From assembly GCA_964533055.1 (NCBI GenBank), contig CAZHKZ010000024.1:1-9969 (forward strand): 9,969 nt of DNA. The letters are read 5' to 3'. Position 1 is the first letter of the stretch, and every line of letters starts with the position of its first letter. The position numbers were made by a program, and so were the translations under genes. The stretch is from JACROF01 sp964533055. GTDB taxonomy: Bacteria; Patescibacteriota; Microgenomatia; Levybacterales; UBA12049. Positions 1-6,209 of the stretch are shown here, one piece after another. Below the pieces are notes generated by a model. That model saw only the letters and a list, made by a program, of their open reading frames with translations, was not told where the DNA came from and searched no databases.

Positions 1-335
1 TAAATATCAGAGATGGTGTAAATTGATTTACCATTGCTCGATATTTTGCTTATGATCACTGTTGTATTTTTTGTAAGTCGTTGGTTTTCTGTAATAATTT
101 TCTCACCACCATATTCAAGGGTAAGTGTTTTATTTTTTTCTTTTCCATCAAGAACTTGTAGAGAAACCTTCTGATAAGGATGATTCTTGCCGCCAATATT
201 CTTTGTCTCATTTTTTATAAGCGATGTTACTTTTGCTTTTGAATACTCCTGAATATTTTGCGATTGTGCGAGTGCAGATAGGGGAAAGAGTGCAGCGACA
301 ATAACAAGCAAGAATGTTTTGGTGAGGATATTCAC
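1..335 (-). CDS. YibE/F-like secreted/membrane protein, N-terminal part (cut by the window edge)
   Basis: An uninterrupted minus-strand frame runs from a GTG at 335 off the left edge (111 complete codons). Residues 1-23 form a typical signal peptide: Asn-Ile-Leu-Thr-Lys, a hydrophobic core, then ALA-QS as a likely cleavage site. The mature part has EYSKAKV, then YQKVSLQVLDGKEKNKT and later IYTISDI. This is the pattern of the N-terminal soluble domain that precedes the membrane segments in YibE/F-family proteins. The family's function is poorly defined, so no substrate is proposed. In-frame alternatives upstream are closed by a stop six codons before the GTG, and no ATG is available, so the GTG is the start. 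A TATACT -10 box lies 6 nt before it, with no Shine-Dalgarno, which suggests a leaderless mRNA. The family call rests on remembered pattern only and the C-terminal part is missing. Confidence 0.6.
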   Translation of the reverse strand, partial: MNILTKTFLLVIVAALFPLSALAQSQNIQEYSKAKVTSLIKNETKNIGGKNHPYQKVSLQVLDGKEKNKTLTLEYGGEKIITENQRLTKNTTVIISKISSNGKSIYTISDI

Positions 336-341
336 AAGTGA

Positions 342-370
342 AGTATAGCACTACCTGTTGTCAGTTTTAA
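342..370 (-). promoter_or_regulatory. Promoter of the leftward YibE/F-like gene
   Basis: On the minus strand TTAAAA (365-370) and TATACT (342-347) are separated by exactly 17 nt. The -10 box ends 6 nt before the GTG start codon, so transcription would begin at or next to the start codon. The -35 match is only moderate. Confidence 0.5.
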
Positions 371-403
371 GTTATCGGTCTATCAGGTGATATAAATTGC
401 CTA

Positions 404-442
404 TTGCATTATGCAACTAAGTTGCATATACTACATGCAACT
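404..442 (+). promoter_or_regulatory. fur/zip operon promoter overlapped by Fur-type palindromic operators
   Basis: TTGCAT (404-409) and TATACT (427-432) stand 17 nt apart, as a sigma70-type promoter. The same bases form nested palindromes. TTGCAT-T-ATGCAA lies at 404-416. A 9-1-9 perfect inverted repeat with core ATGCAACT-A-AGTTGCAT lies at 410-428. A further ATGCAACT half-site at 435-442 mirrors the arm at 420-427 across 7 nt. An inverted repeat with a single central base is the classical layout of Fur/Zur-family boxes, and the gene downstream encodes such a regulator. Autorepression by metal-loaded regulator is inferred. The predicted start of transcription is near 439, giving a leader of about 100 nt. 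Confidence 0.65.
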
Positions 443-503
443 GACTCGCAAATGCAGCAGTTATACGTAACACAATACATAAAATTACTTTGATCTTGTA
501 ATA

Positions 504-529
504 TTAAGGCCCCGCTCGCGGGGCCTTAA
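504..529 (+). promoter_or_regulatory. Strong GC-rich hairpin in the fur leader
   Basis: Positions 504-515 (TTAAGGCCCCGC) pair perfectly with 518-529, giving a 12-bp stem (realistically 11 bp closed by a CUCG loop). It ends 13 nt before the fur start codon. No T-run follows on either strand, so it is not a canonical intrinsic terminator. It lies inside the leader expected from the promoter at 404-432 and could act as an attenuator, translational control element or RNA stabiliser. The role is unknown. Confidence 0.6.
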
Positions 530-542
530 GAATCAATAAATA

Positions 543-953
543 ATGCAAAACCATATACAGCTATTAGGGGACTCGAATCTTCGCTCTACAAATGCGCGAC
601 TTGCCGTGCTCTCATTTTTTAATGAGACATCTGGTCCGCTTGGCGCTGATGAAATTCTTGAACATCTTCTTTCGGAACATGAAAAAGTAGATAAGGCAAC
701 AGTCTATCGTATGCTTGAGACGTTTTATCAAAAAGGACTTATAAAGAGGTTAGAGTTTGGTGAGGGCAAATATCGCTATGAAATTGCAGGTGAGGATCAC
801 CATCATTTGATTTGTGAGAAATGTGGGAGCGTTCAAGACCTCTCGAACTGTAATATCCCAGAACTAGAAAGAGATATAATGAAAAAGAAGAAGTTCAAAG
901 TTATTCGTCACTCGCTTGAATTCTTTGGAATTTGTACACTATGTCAACGCTAA
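543..953 (+). CDS. Fur/Zur-family metal-responsive transcriptional regulator
   Basis: This 136-aa protein has the usual Fur-family length and order. The N-terminal winged helix opens with LRSTNARLAVLSFF and carries the recognition helix KATVYRMLETF at about residues 51-61. A dimerisation and metal domain follows, with DHHHLICEKCG at 85-95. Two CxxC pairs (C91/C94 and C131/C134) match the structural zinc site of the family, and His86-88 together with H123 are candidate regulatory-site ligands. The ATG at 543 is used because the N-terminus aligns with the family; no clear Shine-Dalgarno precedes it. The gene overlaps the ZIP transporter by 13 nt, so the two are probably co-transcribed. This partner and the palindromes upstream favour a zinc-sensing (Zur) role, but Fur, Mur or PerR specificity cannot be decided from sequence alone. 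Confidence 0.9.
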   Translation: MQNHIQLLGDSNLRSTNARLAVLSFFNETSGPLGADEILEHLLSEHEKVDKATVYRMLETFYQKGLIKRLEFGEGKYRYEIAGEDHHHLICEKCGSVQDLSNCNIPELERDIMKKKKFKVIRHSLEFFGICTLCQR

Positions 954-1714
954 TTTATATAATTATTTTTACAGTTCTCGCTAGTCTCCTGTCTCTTGCG
1001 GGGGGATTACTCCTTCTGACAAAGAAAAAACTCTCGCACAAAGTTACTCATGGGCTTGCAGCTTTTTCAGCTGGGTCATTGCTGGGAGTGGCATTTCTTG
1101 ATCTCCTTCCCGAAGCGTTTCATCATTTTGAGGAGCTAGGATCTATAGAAGTTGAACGAACTGTCATGCTTTACACCCTCGCAGGAGTGCTTTTATTCTT
1201 TCTCTTAGAGCGATTTATCCATTGGTTTCATCACCATCATAGAGATCACAAGGAGGAGGCAGTGAAGCCAATTGTTTCCTTAATTGTCTTTGGCGATGGT
1301 GTGCACAACTTTATCGATGGAGCTGTTATGGCAGCGACGTTTATGGTGGACATTAGGCTGGGGATGATCACGACACTTGCTATTATTGCACACGAGCTGC
1401 CTCAGGAGATAGGTGACTTTGGACTCCTCTTAAGTCAAGGTGTATCTAGGGGGAAAGCGTTTATGTATAACCTTCTCAGTCAACTTACAGCAGTCCTTGG
1501 GGGAATACTAACATTCTTTATAGGAGCATCTGTTGAAGGTATATTGCCGGTCCTCATTGCGATTACGAGTGGATTCTTTATTTACATTGCCCTTACTGAT
1601 CTTGTACCAGATATTCATAGTGAAAATAAGAAAGGCTTTGCTGTTATGGAGACAGTACTTCTGTTCTTGGGGATAATTGTCGTATCTGTATCAGTTATGC
1701 TACTTGAGCACTAG
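941..1714 (+). CDS. ZIP-family divalent metal transporter
   Basis: This 257-aa inner-membrane protein has about eight hydrophobic segments. The two signature transmembrane helices of ZIP permeases are present: HNFIDG (H122, N123, D126) and HELPQEIGD (H151, E152, E156), which form the binuclear metal site in known ZIP structures. HGLAAFSAGSLLGVAFLDLLPEAF at 37-60 is the usual helix II-III region. A His-rich cytoplasmic loop, HHHHRDH, lies at 97-103 before the signature helix. The family moves zinc and other divalent metals into the cytoplasm. The ATG at 941 is preferred over a TTG at 932 in the same frame. The start sits inside the end of fur, which suggests translational coupling. The 3' end overlaps the convergent gene on the other strand by 20 bp. 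Confidence 0.9.
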   Translation: MSTLIYIIIFTVLASLLSLAGGLLLLTKKKLSHKVTHGLAAFSAGSLLGVAFLDLLPEAFHHFEELGSIEVERTVMLYTLAGVLLFFLLERFIHWFHHHHRDHKEEAVKPIVSLIVFGDGVHNFIDGAVMAATFMVDIRLGMITTLAIIAHELPQEIGDFGLLLSQGVSRGKAFMYNLLSQLTAVLGGILTFFIGASVEGILPVLIAITSGFFIYIALTDLVPDIHSENKKGFAVMETVLLFLGIIVVSVSVMLLEH

Positions 1715-2225
1715 GAGTAATCTCACAGCTCTTCTTGTTATACGAGCGAAGCGAGAGATAGATACTAAAGAGAAGAGCCATCACAATAAATCCCTGCATC
1801 CATATACTGGAGAAGAGTAGTCCTAAGAAGCCTCCACCAGAGCCAAAAAGCGCAAAGATTGAGAGGCTGCAGCTGGGACAGCCAACGCTTGCAAGCGAGA
1901 GTAGTCCAGTGCCGCCCATCGATAGCTTTGTTTTCCCAGTGATAGCAATTTTTTTACCAACTAAGAAGATAAGTGAGATGTTTAACCCTATGAGAAGTGC
2001 TGTCACAATGAGTAGGAGAATGTGTCCGATATTAAACATTTGAAAATAGCCAATAATAAGTTGAGTAAGCACAGAGAACTTATACGTAATTGGAAAAGTA
2101 TGGGTAAGTGTATTGATTACGAGGCTATTATTGAGAATGAAGACCTGAGCTACTAGATATGCTGTTGCGATTCCTGTTGTGACGAGAAGTGTTCTTCTCT
2201 GTGTGATAGGACTAAAAAAAGCCAT
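1695..2225 (-). CDS. Small polytopic membrane protein with GCPSC motif, possible thiol-redox partner
   Basis: This 176-aa hydrophobic protein does not belong to a family I can name. Likely membrane segments are about residues 12-32, 51-72, 72-90, 103-128 and 132-158. The third-last hydrophobic stretch ends in SVGCPSCS, with C116 and C119 forming a CxxC pair at or in the membrane, followed by a Gly-rich turn (GSGGG). C167 lies in the C-terminal tail. The gene starts 6 nt after the DsbA-like gene 2232-3023 on the same strand, so the two are probably one operon. A membrane-embedded CxxC next to a DsbA-like enzyme suggests electron transfer to or from that enzyme (a CcdA- or DsbB-like job), or metal handling. 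That is inference from context. No Shine-Dalgarno is visible, so translational coupling is likely. Confidence 0.75.
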   Translation of the reverse strand: MAFFSPITQRRTLLVTTGIATAYLVAQVFILNNSLVINTLTHTFPITYKFSVLTQLIIGYFQMFNIGHILLLIVTALLIGLNISLIFLVGKKIAITGKTKLSMGGTGLLSLASVGCPSCSLSIFALFGSGGGFLGLLFSSIWMQGFIVMALLFSIYLSLRSYNKKSCEITPSAQVA

Positions 2226-2231
2226 AGGGGT

Positions 2232-3023
2232 TTATTTCTTAAGCTGTTGATCGATGAGAGTTTTGAATGATGCGTATGGAAGTGCTCCTACTACAATTTG
2301 ACCATTAACATAGGCTGTTGGTGTTGAATTCACACTAATTTTTGCCCCTTCTGCCATATCCTGATCAATTTTTGCGGTGTATTTCTTACTTGTAAAACAT
2401 GAAGTGAATTTTTCAGTATCAAGTCCAAGTTCAGTAGCCCAGCTCATTATATCTGCATCTGTGATAGCGATTGTTCCTTCACCCTGATCCTGCTGTTTCT
2501 GGAAGGCTATGTCATGGAACTCCCAGAATTTATTCTGCTCATTTGCGCATTCTGCAGCTTCAGCAAGTGGTCTAGCGGCTGGATGTAGCTCTGGAGGGAG
2601 TGGATATTGTCTGAACGCAAACTTTACCAAGCCAGTATCAATATAGTCTTTTTTGATTTGTGGGAGAGTGTCTTTCCAGAATTTACGGCAGAAGAGGCAC
2701 TGGAGATCGCTGAATTCAACAATGGTAACTTTTGCATCACTTTTTCCCAAGACAGGGAGGTGGCCATTGCCAACTTTGAAAATACCTGGAGTTGGCGTTG
2801 GAATTTGCCCAAGTGATCCGGCTGAAAGAGCAGTCTCTTTTTGTTCCCAATAAGTTACTTTTGCAGTTTGATAGCCCACTAGTCCGCCAAGGAGAAGGAG
2901 GATTGCGATAAAGGCGAGAGAAGGCCAACTTATTTTTGGTAAAAATGAAGGGAGTTTAATCTGTACATAATCTTTAGGATCAGTCTCGGGTGATTTCTTG
3001 AGGGAGGTCTTTCGTGCTGCCAT
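2232..3023 (-). CDS. Membrane-anchored DsbA-family thiol:disulfide oxidoreductase (CLFC active site)
   Basis: This 263-aa protein has a Lys-rich cytoplasmic N-terminus, one membrane anchor (about 34-51), a Pro/Thr linker (about 75-80) and a DsbA-fold domain from about residue 90. The active site is C109-L-F-C112, in the context VEFSDLQCLFC. The cis-proline loop is NSTPTAYVNG with P235. Two more cysteines, C159 and C209, could form a structural disulfide. The family catalyses disulfide exchange outside the cytoplasm; many members of this anchored (BdbD-like) type occur in bacteria. The start at 3023 is chosen over a longer reading to 3059 because a near-perfect promoter (TTGACA-17-TAGAAT) occupies the extra stretch and its -10 ends 7 nt before this ATG. 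The protein is first in an operon with the GCPSC membrane protein. Confidence 0.9.
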   Translation of the reverse strand: MAARKTSLKKSPETDPKDYVQIKLPSFLPKISWPSLAFIAILLLLGGLVGYQTAKVTYWEQKETALSAGSLGQIPTPTPGIFKVGNGHLPVLGKSDAKVTIVEFSDLQCLFCRKFWKDTLPQIKKDYIDTGLVKFAFRQYPLPPELHPAARPLAEAAECANEQNKFWEFHDIAFQKQQDQGEGTIAITDADIMSWATELGLDTEKFTSCFTSKKYTAKIDQDMAEGAKISVNSTPTAYVNGQIVVGALPYASFKTLIDQQLKK

Positions 3024-3030
3024 GTGAATT

Positions 3031-3059
3031 ATTCTAGTGAAGCGCAGGGGGCATGTCAA
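3031..3059 (-). promoter_or_regulatory. Consensus promoter of the DsbA-like/GCPSC operon
   Basis: On the minus strand TTGACA (3054-3059) and TAGAAT (3031-3036) have a 17-nt spacer. The -10 ends 7 nt before the ATG at 3023, which predicts a leaderless or nearly leaderless mRNA. This promoter decides the start codon of the gene. Confidence 0.75.
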
Positions 3060-3071
3060 CGTTTTCTGTTG

Positions 3072-3077
3072 TATACT
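3072..3077 (+). promoter_or_regulatory. TATACT -10 box of the 538-aa membrane protein gene
   Basis: TATACT lies 7 nt before the ATG at 3085, in the same arrangement as at 342-347 and 4710-4715. No convincing -35 element is present at the expected distance. It is divergent from the promoter at 3031-3059 within a 61-bp intergenic region. The spacing supports ATG 3085 over a GTG at 3037 in the same frame, because the longer reading would run through this promoter. Confidence 0.5.
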
Positions 3078-3084
3078 ATATTCT

Positions 3085-4701
3085 ATGGATGAACATACGA
3101 GTGAGCCAGTTTCAAAGCCTGAAGTTGTGAAAGAGGCATCTTCAACCCGAGACCTCTCAAAGCTATTTGCGATGGTAGCAGATCGCTTTGTACATCCTCA
3201 TAGTGGTCCAAATCATGAGCACAAAATCACCGTTAATCCCTTTGTTTCAAAAATGGCATCAGCTTACGAGAAGTTACGAAATGCGATGGAGTATAGGGAG
3301 GAGGAGGTCATCCTGCGAGCTACGATTGAGAGAATCTTACGTCGAAGACTGCTTCTTGGTGGTACGGCAAAGTCGACAGCGGAGCCACTTATTCGTGAGC
3401 TGATCTGGGCTCGTTATCTTGCTGACAATGAAGTGCCTGAGAGCGCTGTTATAAAAATTGAAGAGGTTATCGATGTATATCTCGCGCTTCGTTTATGCAT
3501 TCTCGACAAACATCAAATGAGGGTGGGCGAGCTCAATGATCTTATTTATCACTTAATGTCTGCGGCAATAGAGCATGTCCTTAATCCGAATGAAGAAAAG
3601 CAGATCATGGCAAATTTCATGTACAAGGTCCTTCTGGATGATGTTGAAATTATCGAGGAGACTGAAGAGACAAGAAATGCGCAGGTCTATCTAGCAGTGA
3701 GGAGAGCCTTTGCAAAAGATGATCACGCCTTTTTGCAGTACCACATCTTCTCACTTTATTTTGGTGAACTAACTAAGGCCAACTTAGATCATGTTGTGCA
3801 GAATTTCCCATCTGGCCTAAAAGAGATTAATAGACAGTTGGTCTACCCTAAGCGAGATAGGATATTTTCATATGTTAAGAAGCGAGCTGCAGCATTTTTT
3901 GTCTTGGAAGAACTAATGCGCGAGAATAAAGAAGGTATTAAAGCGCTTTTAAGTGATGAAAAGAAGGTAGAGGAGAAGGTTCAGGAAATTTGCAATCGTC
4001 AGTATAGAAGTATTTCATCCAAGGTGAGGCGAGCGATCGTTCGAAGTGTCATCTTTATTTTGATGACGAAGGTTCTGTTTGCTTTTGCCATAGAGGGGAC
4101 GTATGAAAGACTTGTCTATGGAGGCATACAGTGGACAACACTCTTGATTAACACAAGTATCCCGCCACTTCTTATGGTCGTAGTGAGTCTCTTTATACGT
4201 TCTCCTGATCAAAAGAATACCAACAGGATATTTGGATTTATTCAGTCGCTTCTTTATGATGAAAGTCCAAGACTTGGAGGAAGACTTCAGATTCATAAGA
4301 ATGCAGACAAGCCTAATTTAGCATTTAATCTCCTCTGGCTGTCTGCATTTGTGATCTCATTTGGCGCGATCATCTCGCTCCTTTCTGCGCTGCATTTCAA
4401 CATTGTAAGTCAGGCGATCTTTATCTTTTTCGTCACTGTTGTATCATTTTTGGCGTATAGAATTAGTCTCTCTGCGCACGATTTCTCTGTGGGGGATAAG
4501 CAAGATCTTCTTACACCATTTATAGACTTTCTTTTTGTTCCGGTTATTAGGGTAGGGAGAAGATTGACGCAGAGTATCTCCCAGATCAACTTCTTCCTCT
4601 TTCTTTTTGACTTTATCATCGAGACACCTTTTAAATTGATCTTTGCTTTTATCGAGCAGTGGTTCAAATTCCTTCACGAAAAGACTGAAGACTTAGGCTA
4701 A
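3085..4701 (+). CDS. Large multi-pass membrane protein of unknown function (538 aa)
   Basis: I do not recognise this protein. Residues 1-320 are soluble, highly charged and look mostly helical, with a His cluster at 37-46 (HPHSGPNHEH). The C-terminal 220 residues are membrane-bound: hydrophobic stretches lie at about 322-338, 350-371, 414-436 and 440-460, with two more amphipathic or hydrophobic segments at about 479-495 and 501-523. A charged loop (RSPDQKN and onward) separates the second and third. The protein ends in a short cytosolic-looking tail (FLHEKTEDLG). It has no CxxC, no nucleotide-binding loop and no recognised catalytic motif. It has its own leaderless-type promoter and lies 20 nt upstream of dsbB, inside the redox island. 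That position may mean a link to envelope biology, but the sequence gives no direct evidence for this. Confidence 0.85.
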   Translation: MDEHTSEPVSKPEVVKEASSTRDLSKLFAMVADRFVHPHSGPNHEHKITVNPFVSKMASAYEKLRNAMEYREEEVILRATIERILRRRLLLGGTAKSTAEPLIRELIWARYLADNEVPESAVIKIEEVIDVYLALRLCILDKHQMRVGELNDLIYHLMSAAIEHVLNPNEEKQIMANFMYKVLLDDVEIIEETEETRNAQVYLAVRRAFAKDDHAFLQYHIFSLYFGELTKANLDHVVQNFPSGLKEINRQLVYPKRDRIFSYVKKRAAAFFVLEELMRENKEGIKALLSDEKKVEEKVQEICNRQYRSISSKVRRAIVRSVIFILMTKVLFAFAIEGTYERLVYGGIQWTTLLINTSIPPLLMVVVSLFIRSPDQKNTNRIFGFIQSLLYDESPRLGGRLQIHKNADKPNLAFNLLWLSAFVISFGAIISLLSALHFNIVSQAIFIFFVTVVSFLAYRISLSAHDFSVGDKQDLLTPFIDFLFVPVIRVGRRLTQSISQINFFLFLFDFIIETPFKLIFAFIEQWFKFLHEKTEDLG

Positions 4702-4706
4702 TCCTG

Positions 4707-4715
4707 TGGTATACT
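4707..4715 (+). promoter_or_regulatory. Extended -10 promoter of dsbB
   Basis: TGG-TATACT has the TGn extension followed by a good -10 hexamer. It ends 6 nt before the ATG at 4722. No clear -35 is seen, as expected for an extended -10 promoter. The first bases lie just after the stop codon of the preceding gene, so dsbB can be transcribed independently, probably as a leaderless mRNA. Confidence 0.55.
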
Positions 4716-4721
4716 CATAAG

Positions 4722-5156
4722 ATGAAATTACTTAAAGCTAATTCCCATTACCTTGCCTTTCTTATAGCTCTCTCAGCGACGGTAGGGAGCCTTTTCTTTA
4801 GTGAAATTCTTCATTATCCTCCCTGTGTTCTCTGTTGGTATCAAAGAATATGCATGTACCCAATCGTTGGCTTACTTGCGCTTGGCATCTATTTTGGCGA
4901 GAAAACAGTTTATAGAGGCGTGCTTTTGCTTAGTAGTATTGGGCTACTAATATCTATTTTCCACAATCTCCTGTATTACAAGATTTTGCCTGAGGCTGCA
5001 GCCCCATGTCTTTTGGGAGTATCATGCACCACAAAGTTCATTGAATGGTTTGGATTTATTACGATCCCATTACTTTCTGGGATCGCGTTTGCAATCATAA
5101 TTATCTCTATGCTACTCTACAGAAACTTTGTCAGCCAGAAAGCTGAGAAAAGGTAA
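4722..5156 (+). CDS. dsbB: DsbB/BdbC-type disulfide bond formation membrane protein
   Basis: This 144-aa protein has four membrane segments (about 9-28, 45-60, 66-86 and 110-133), the typical small DsbB/BdbC form. The first exocytoplasmic loop has C35-V-L-C38 followed by WYQR, the hallmark of the family (E. coli DsbB also has CVLC). The second loop has C96 and C102 as the shuttle pair. C44 is an additional cysteine. DsbB re-oxidises DsbA and in known systems passes electrons to quinone. The stop codon is followed after 1 nt by the dsbA start, so the two are translated as a pair. This is the expected partnership and it strengthens both calls. The source of oxidising power in this organism is not visible in the window. 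Confidence 0.93.
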   Translation: MKLLKANSHYLAFLIALSATVGSLFFSEILHYPPCVLCWYQRICMYPIVGLLALGIYFGEKTVYRGVLLLSSIGLLISIFHNLLYYKILPEAAAPCLLGVSCTTKFIEWFGFITIPLLSGIAFAIIIISMLLYRNFVSQKAEKR

Positions 5157-5157
5157 T

Positions 5158-5814
5158 ATGAAAAAAGAAGGAATTATCTTAGGACTTATTGGACTTGTTA
5201 CTGTTGTAATTGTTATCGGGGCCGCACTGCTATTAAGTCAGCCAAAAGAGGCGACAGAGCAGGTGGCTACCGTTACTGACACAGCACTCTTGCTTGGACC
5301 CGAGAAAGATCGTCAAACGATTGGCTCATCATCAGCAAAAGTGACGATTGTTGAATTTGGAGACTATCAGTGCCCTGCATGTAGGCTTGCTCACCCCGTA
5401 GTGAAGCAAATCCTTGAAGAATACAAGGGCAAAGTCTACTTTGTGTTTAGAAACTTCCCGCTACCGATGCATCAAAATGCACAGCTTGGAGCGACAGCTG
5501 CACTTGCTGCGGGAGCACAAGGGAAGTTCTGGGAAATGTACGATATCCTCTACGAGAATCAAGAAGAGTGGGGAGAGAGTGCAAAAGCAAAAGATCTTAT
5601 TAAAGAATATGCAGCTGATTTGAAGTTGGATACAGCAGTTTTCTCACAGGCACTTGATGCACAGATCGGTAAAGCAGTCATTCAGAAGGATCGAGACGAT
5701 GGCTACCAGCTTGCTGTTAATTCAACTCCAACCTTCTATATAAATGGTGACAAGGTCGTAGGTGGTATTGATTATGATACTTTTAAGAAAGAGATTGATA
5801 AGCGCTTAAAGTAG
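5158..5814 (+). CDS. Membrane-anchored DsbA-family thiol:disulfide oxidoreductase (CPAC active site)
   Basis: This 218-aa protein has a short cytoplasmic start (MKKEG), one anchor at about 6-26, a linker, and a DsbA/BdbD-type thioredoxin-fold domain from about residue 55. The active site is C72-P-A-C75 in the context VEFGDYQCPAC, and the cis-proline loop is NSTPTFYING with P191. It resembles the minus-strand paralogue at 2232-3023 along the whole domain but lacks that protein's extra cysteine pair. It likely introduces disulfides into exported proteins and is recharged by the DsbB encoded 1 nt upstream. ATG 5158 is preferred over a longer reading from 5128 because the anchor then sits at the N-terminus. 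An AAAAGG just before the dsbB stop can serve as a Shine-Dalgarno. Confidence 0.92.
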   Translation: MKKEGIILGLIGLVTVVIVIGAALLLSQPKEATEQVATVTDTALLLGPEKDRQTIGSSSAKVTIVEFGDYQCPACRLAHPVVKQILEEYKGKVYFVFRNFPLPMHQNAQLGATAALAAGAQGKFWEMYDILYENQEEWGESAKAKDLIKEYAADLKLDTAVFSQALDAQIGKAVIQKDRDDGYQLAVNSTPTFYINGDKVVGGIDYDTFKKEIDKRLK

Positions 5815-5834
5815 GTTACCAATCGGTAAGTATA

Positions 5835-5864
5835 TTGACACAACTTTGTTTTTGGTGTTAGATA
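5835..5864 (+). promoter_or_regulatory. Promoter of trxA-trxB
   Basis: A perfect TTGACA (5835-5840) is followed after 17-18 nt by TTAGAT or TAGATA (5858-5864). The predicted transcription start, near 5871, leaves a leader of only about 6-8 nt before the ATG at 5878. The -10 match is weak. Confidence 0.5.
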
Positions 5865-5877
5865 AGTATTCCAAACT

Positions 5878-6204
5878 ATGGCAGACATTACCCTCACAGA
5901 CTCAAATTTTGAAGAAGAGATTATAAAATCTCCAGTACCAGCTTTGGTAGATTTCTGGGCTCCTTGGTGTCCGCCATGTAAAATAATCGGCCCCATTGTT
6001 GAAGAGCTTGCTGTTGAGTATGCAGGTAAGCTTAAGGTAGGGAAGATGGATGTTGATCAGTATCAGGTTGGATCTGAGAAATACGGCGTGATGTCTCTCC
6101 CAACACTCCTTCTTTTTAAGGATGGTAAGCCAGTTGACTCTATTATCGGGGCACAAAGTAAAGAAGTTATTAAGCAAAAAATAGAAGCAGTTCTTGCTGC
6201 TTAG
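5878..6204 (+). CDS. trxA: Thioredoxin (WCPPC variant)
   Basis: This 108-aa protein has the full thioredoxin fold and standard length with no signal peptide, so it acts in the cytoplasm. The motif VDFWAPWCPPCK carries the redox pair C31/C34, and the cis-proline is P75 in SLPTLLLF. The active-site dipeptide is Pro-Pro instead of the usual Gly-Pro of WCGPC; in thioredoxins this dipeptide influences redox potential and pKa. The protein reduces cytosolic disulfides and is itself reduced by the TrxB encoded 5 nt downstream. It has its own promoter, separate from dsbB-dsbA, and a very short leader with no Shine-Dalgarno. Confidence 0.95.
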   Translation: MADITLTDSNFEEEIIKSPVPALVDFWAPWCPPCKIIGPIVEELAVEYAGKLKVGKMDVDQYQVGSEKYGVMSLPTLLLFKDGKPVDSIIGAQSKEVIKQKIEAVLAA

Positions 6205-6209
6205 TTTCA

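Noticed and set aside
435..470. Eleven-codon leader peptide frame ahead of fur
   Set aside because: Its ATG lies only 2 nt after the -10 box, upstream of the expected transcription start, and within an operator palindrome.
2607..2816. Several 60-70 codon frames overlapping the DsbA-like gene on both strands
   Set aside because: They are shadows of the clearly coding minus-strand frame with CxxC and cis-Pro motifs.
3024..3059. N-terminal extension of the CLFC DsbA-like protein to 3059
   Set aside because: The stretch is occupied by a TTGACA-17-TAGAAT promoter whose -10 is 7 nt before the ATG at 3023.
5128..5157. Upstream start for the CPAC DsbA-like protein inside dsbB
   Set aside because: It adds ten charged residues before the membrane anchor; ATG 5158 directly follows the dsbB stop and has a Shine-Dalgarno-like AAAAGG.
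5816..5829. TTACC-AATC-GGTAA stem after the dsbA-like gene as a terminator
   Set aside because: Only 5 bp, AT-rich and not followed by a T-run.
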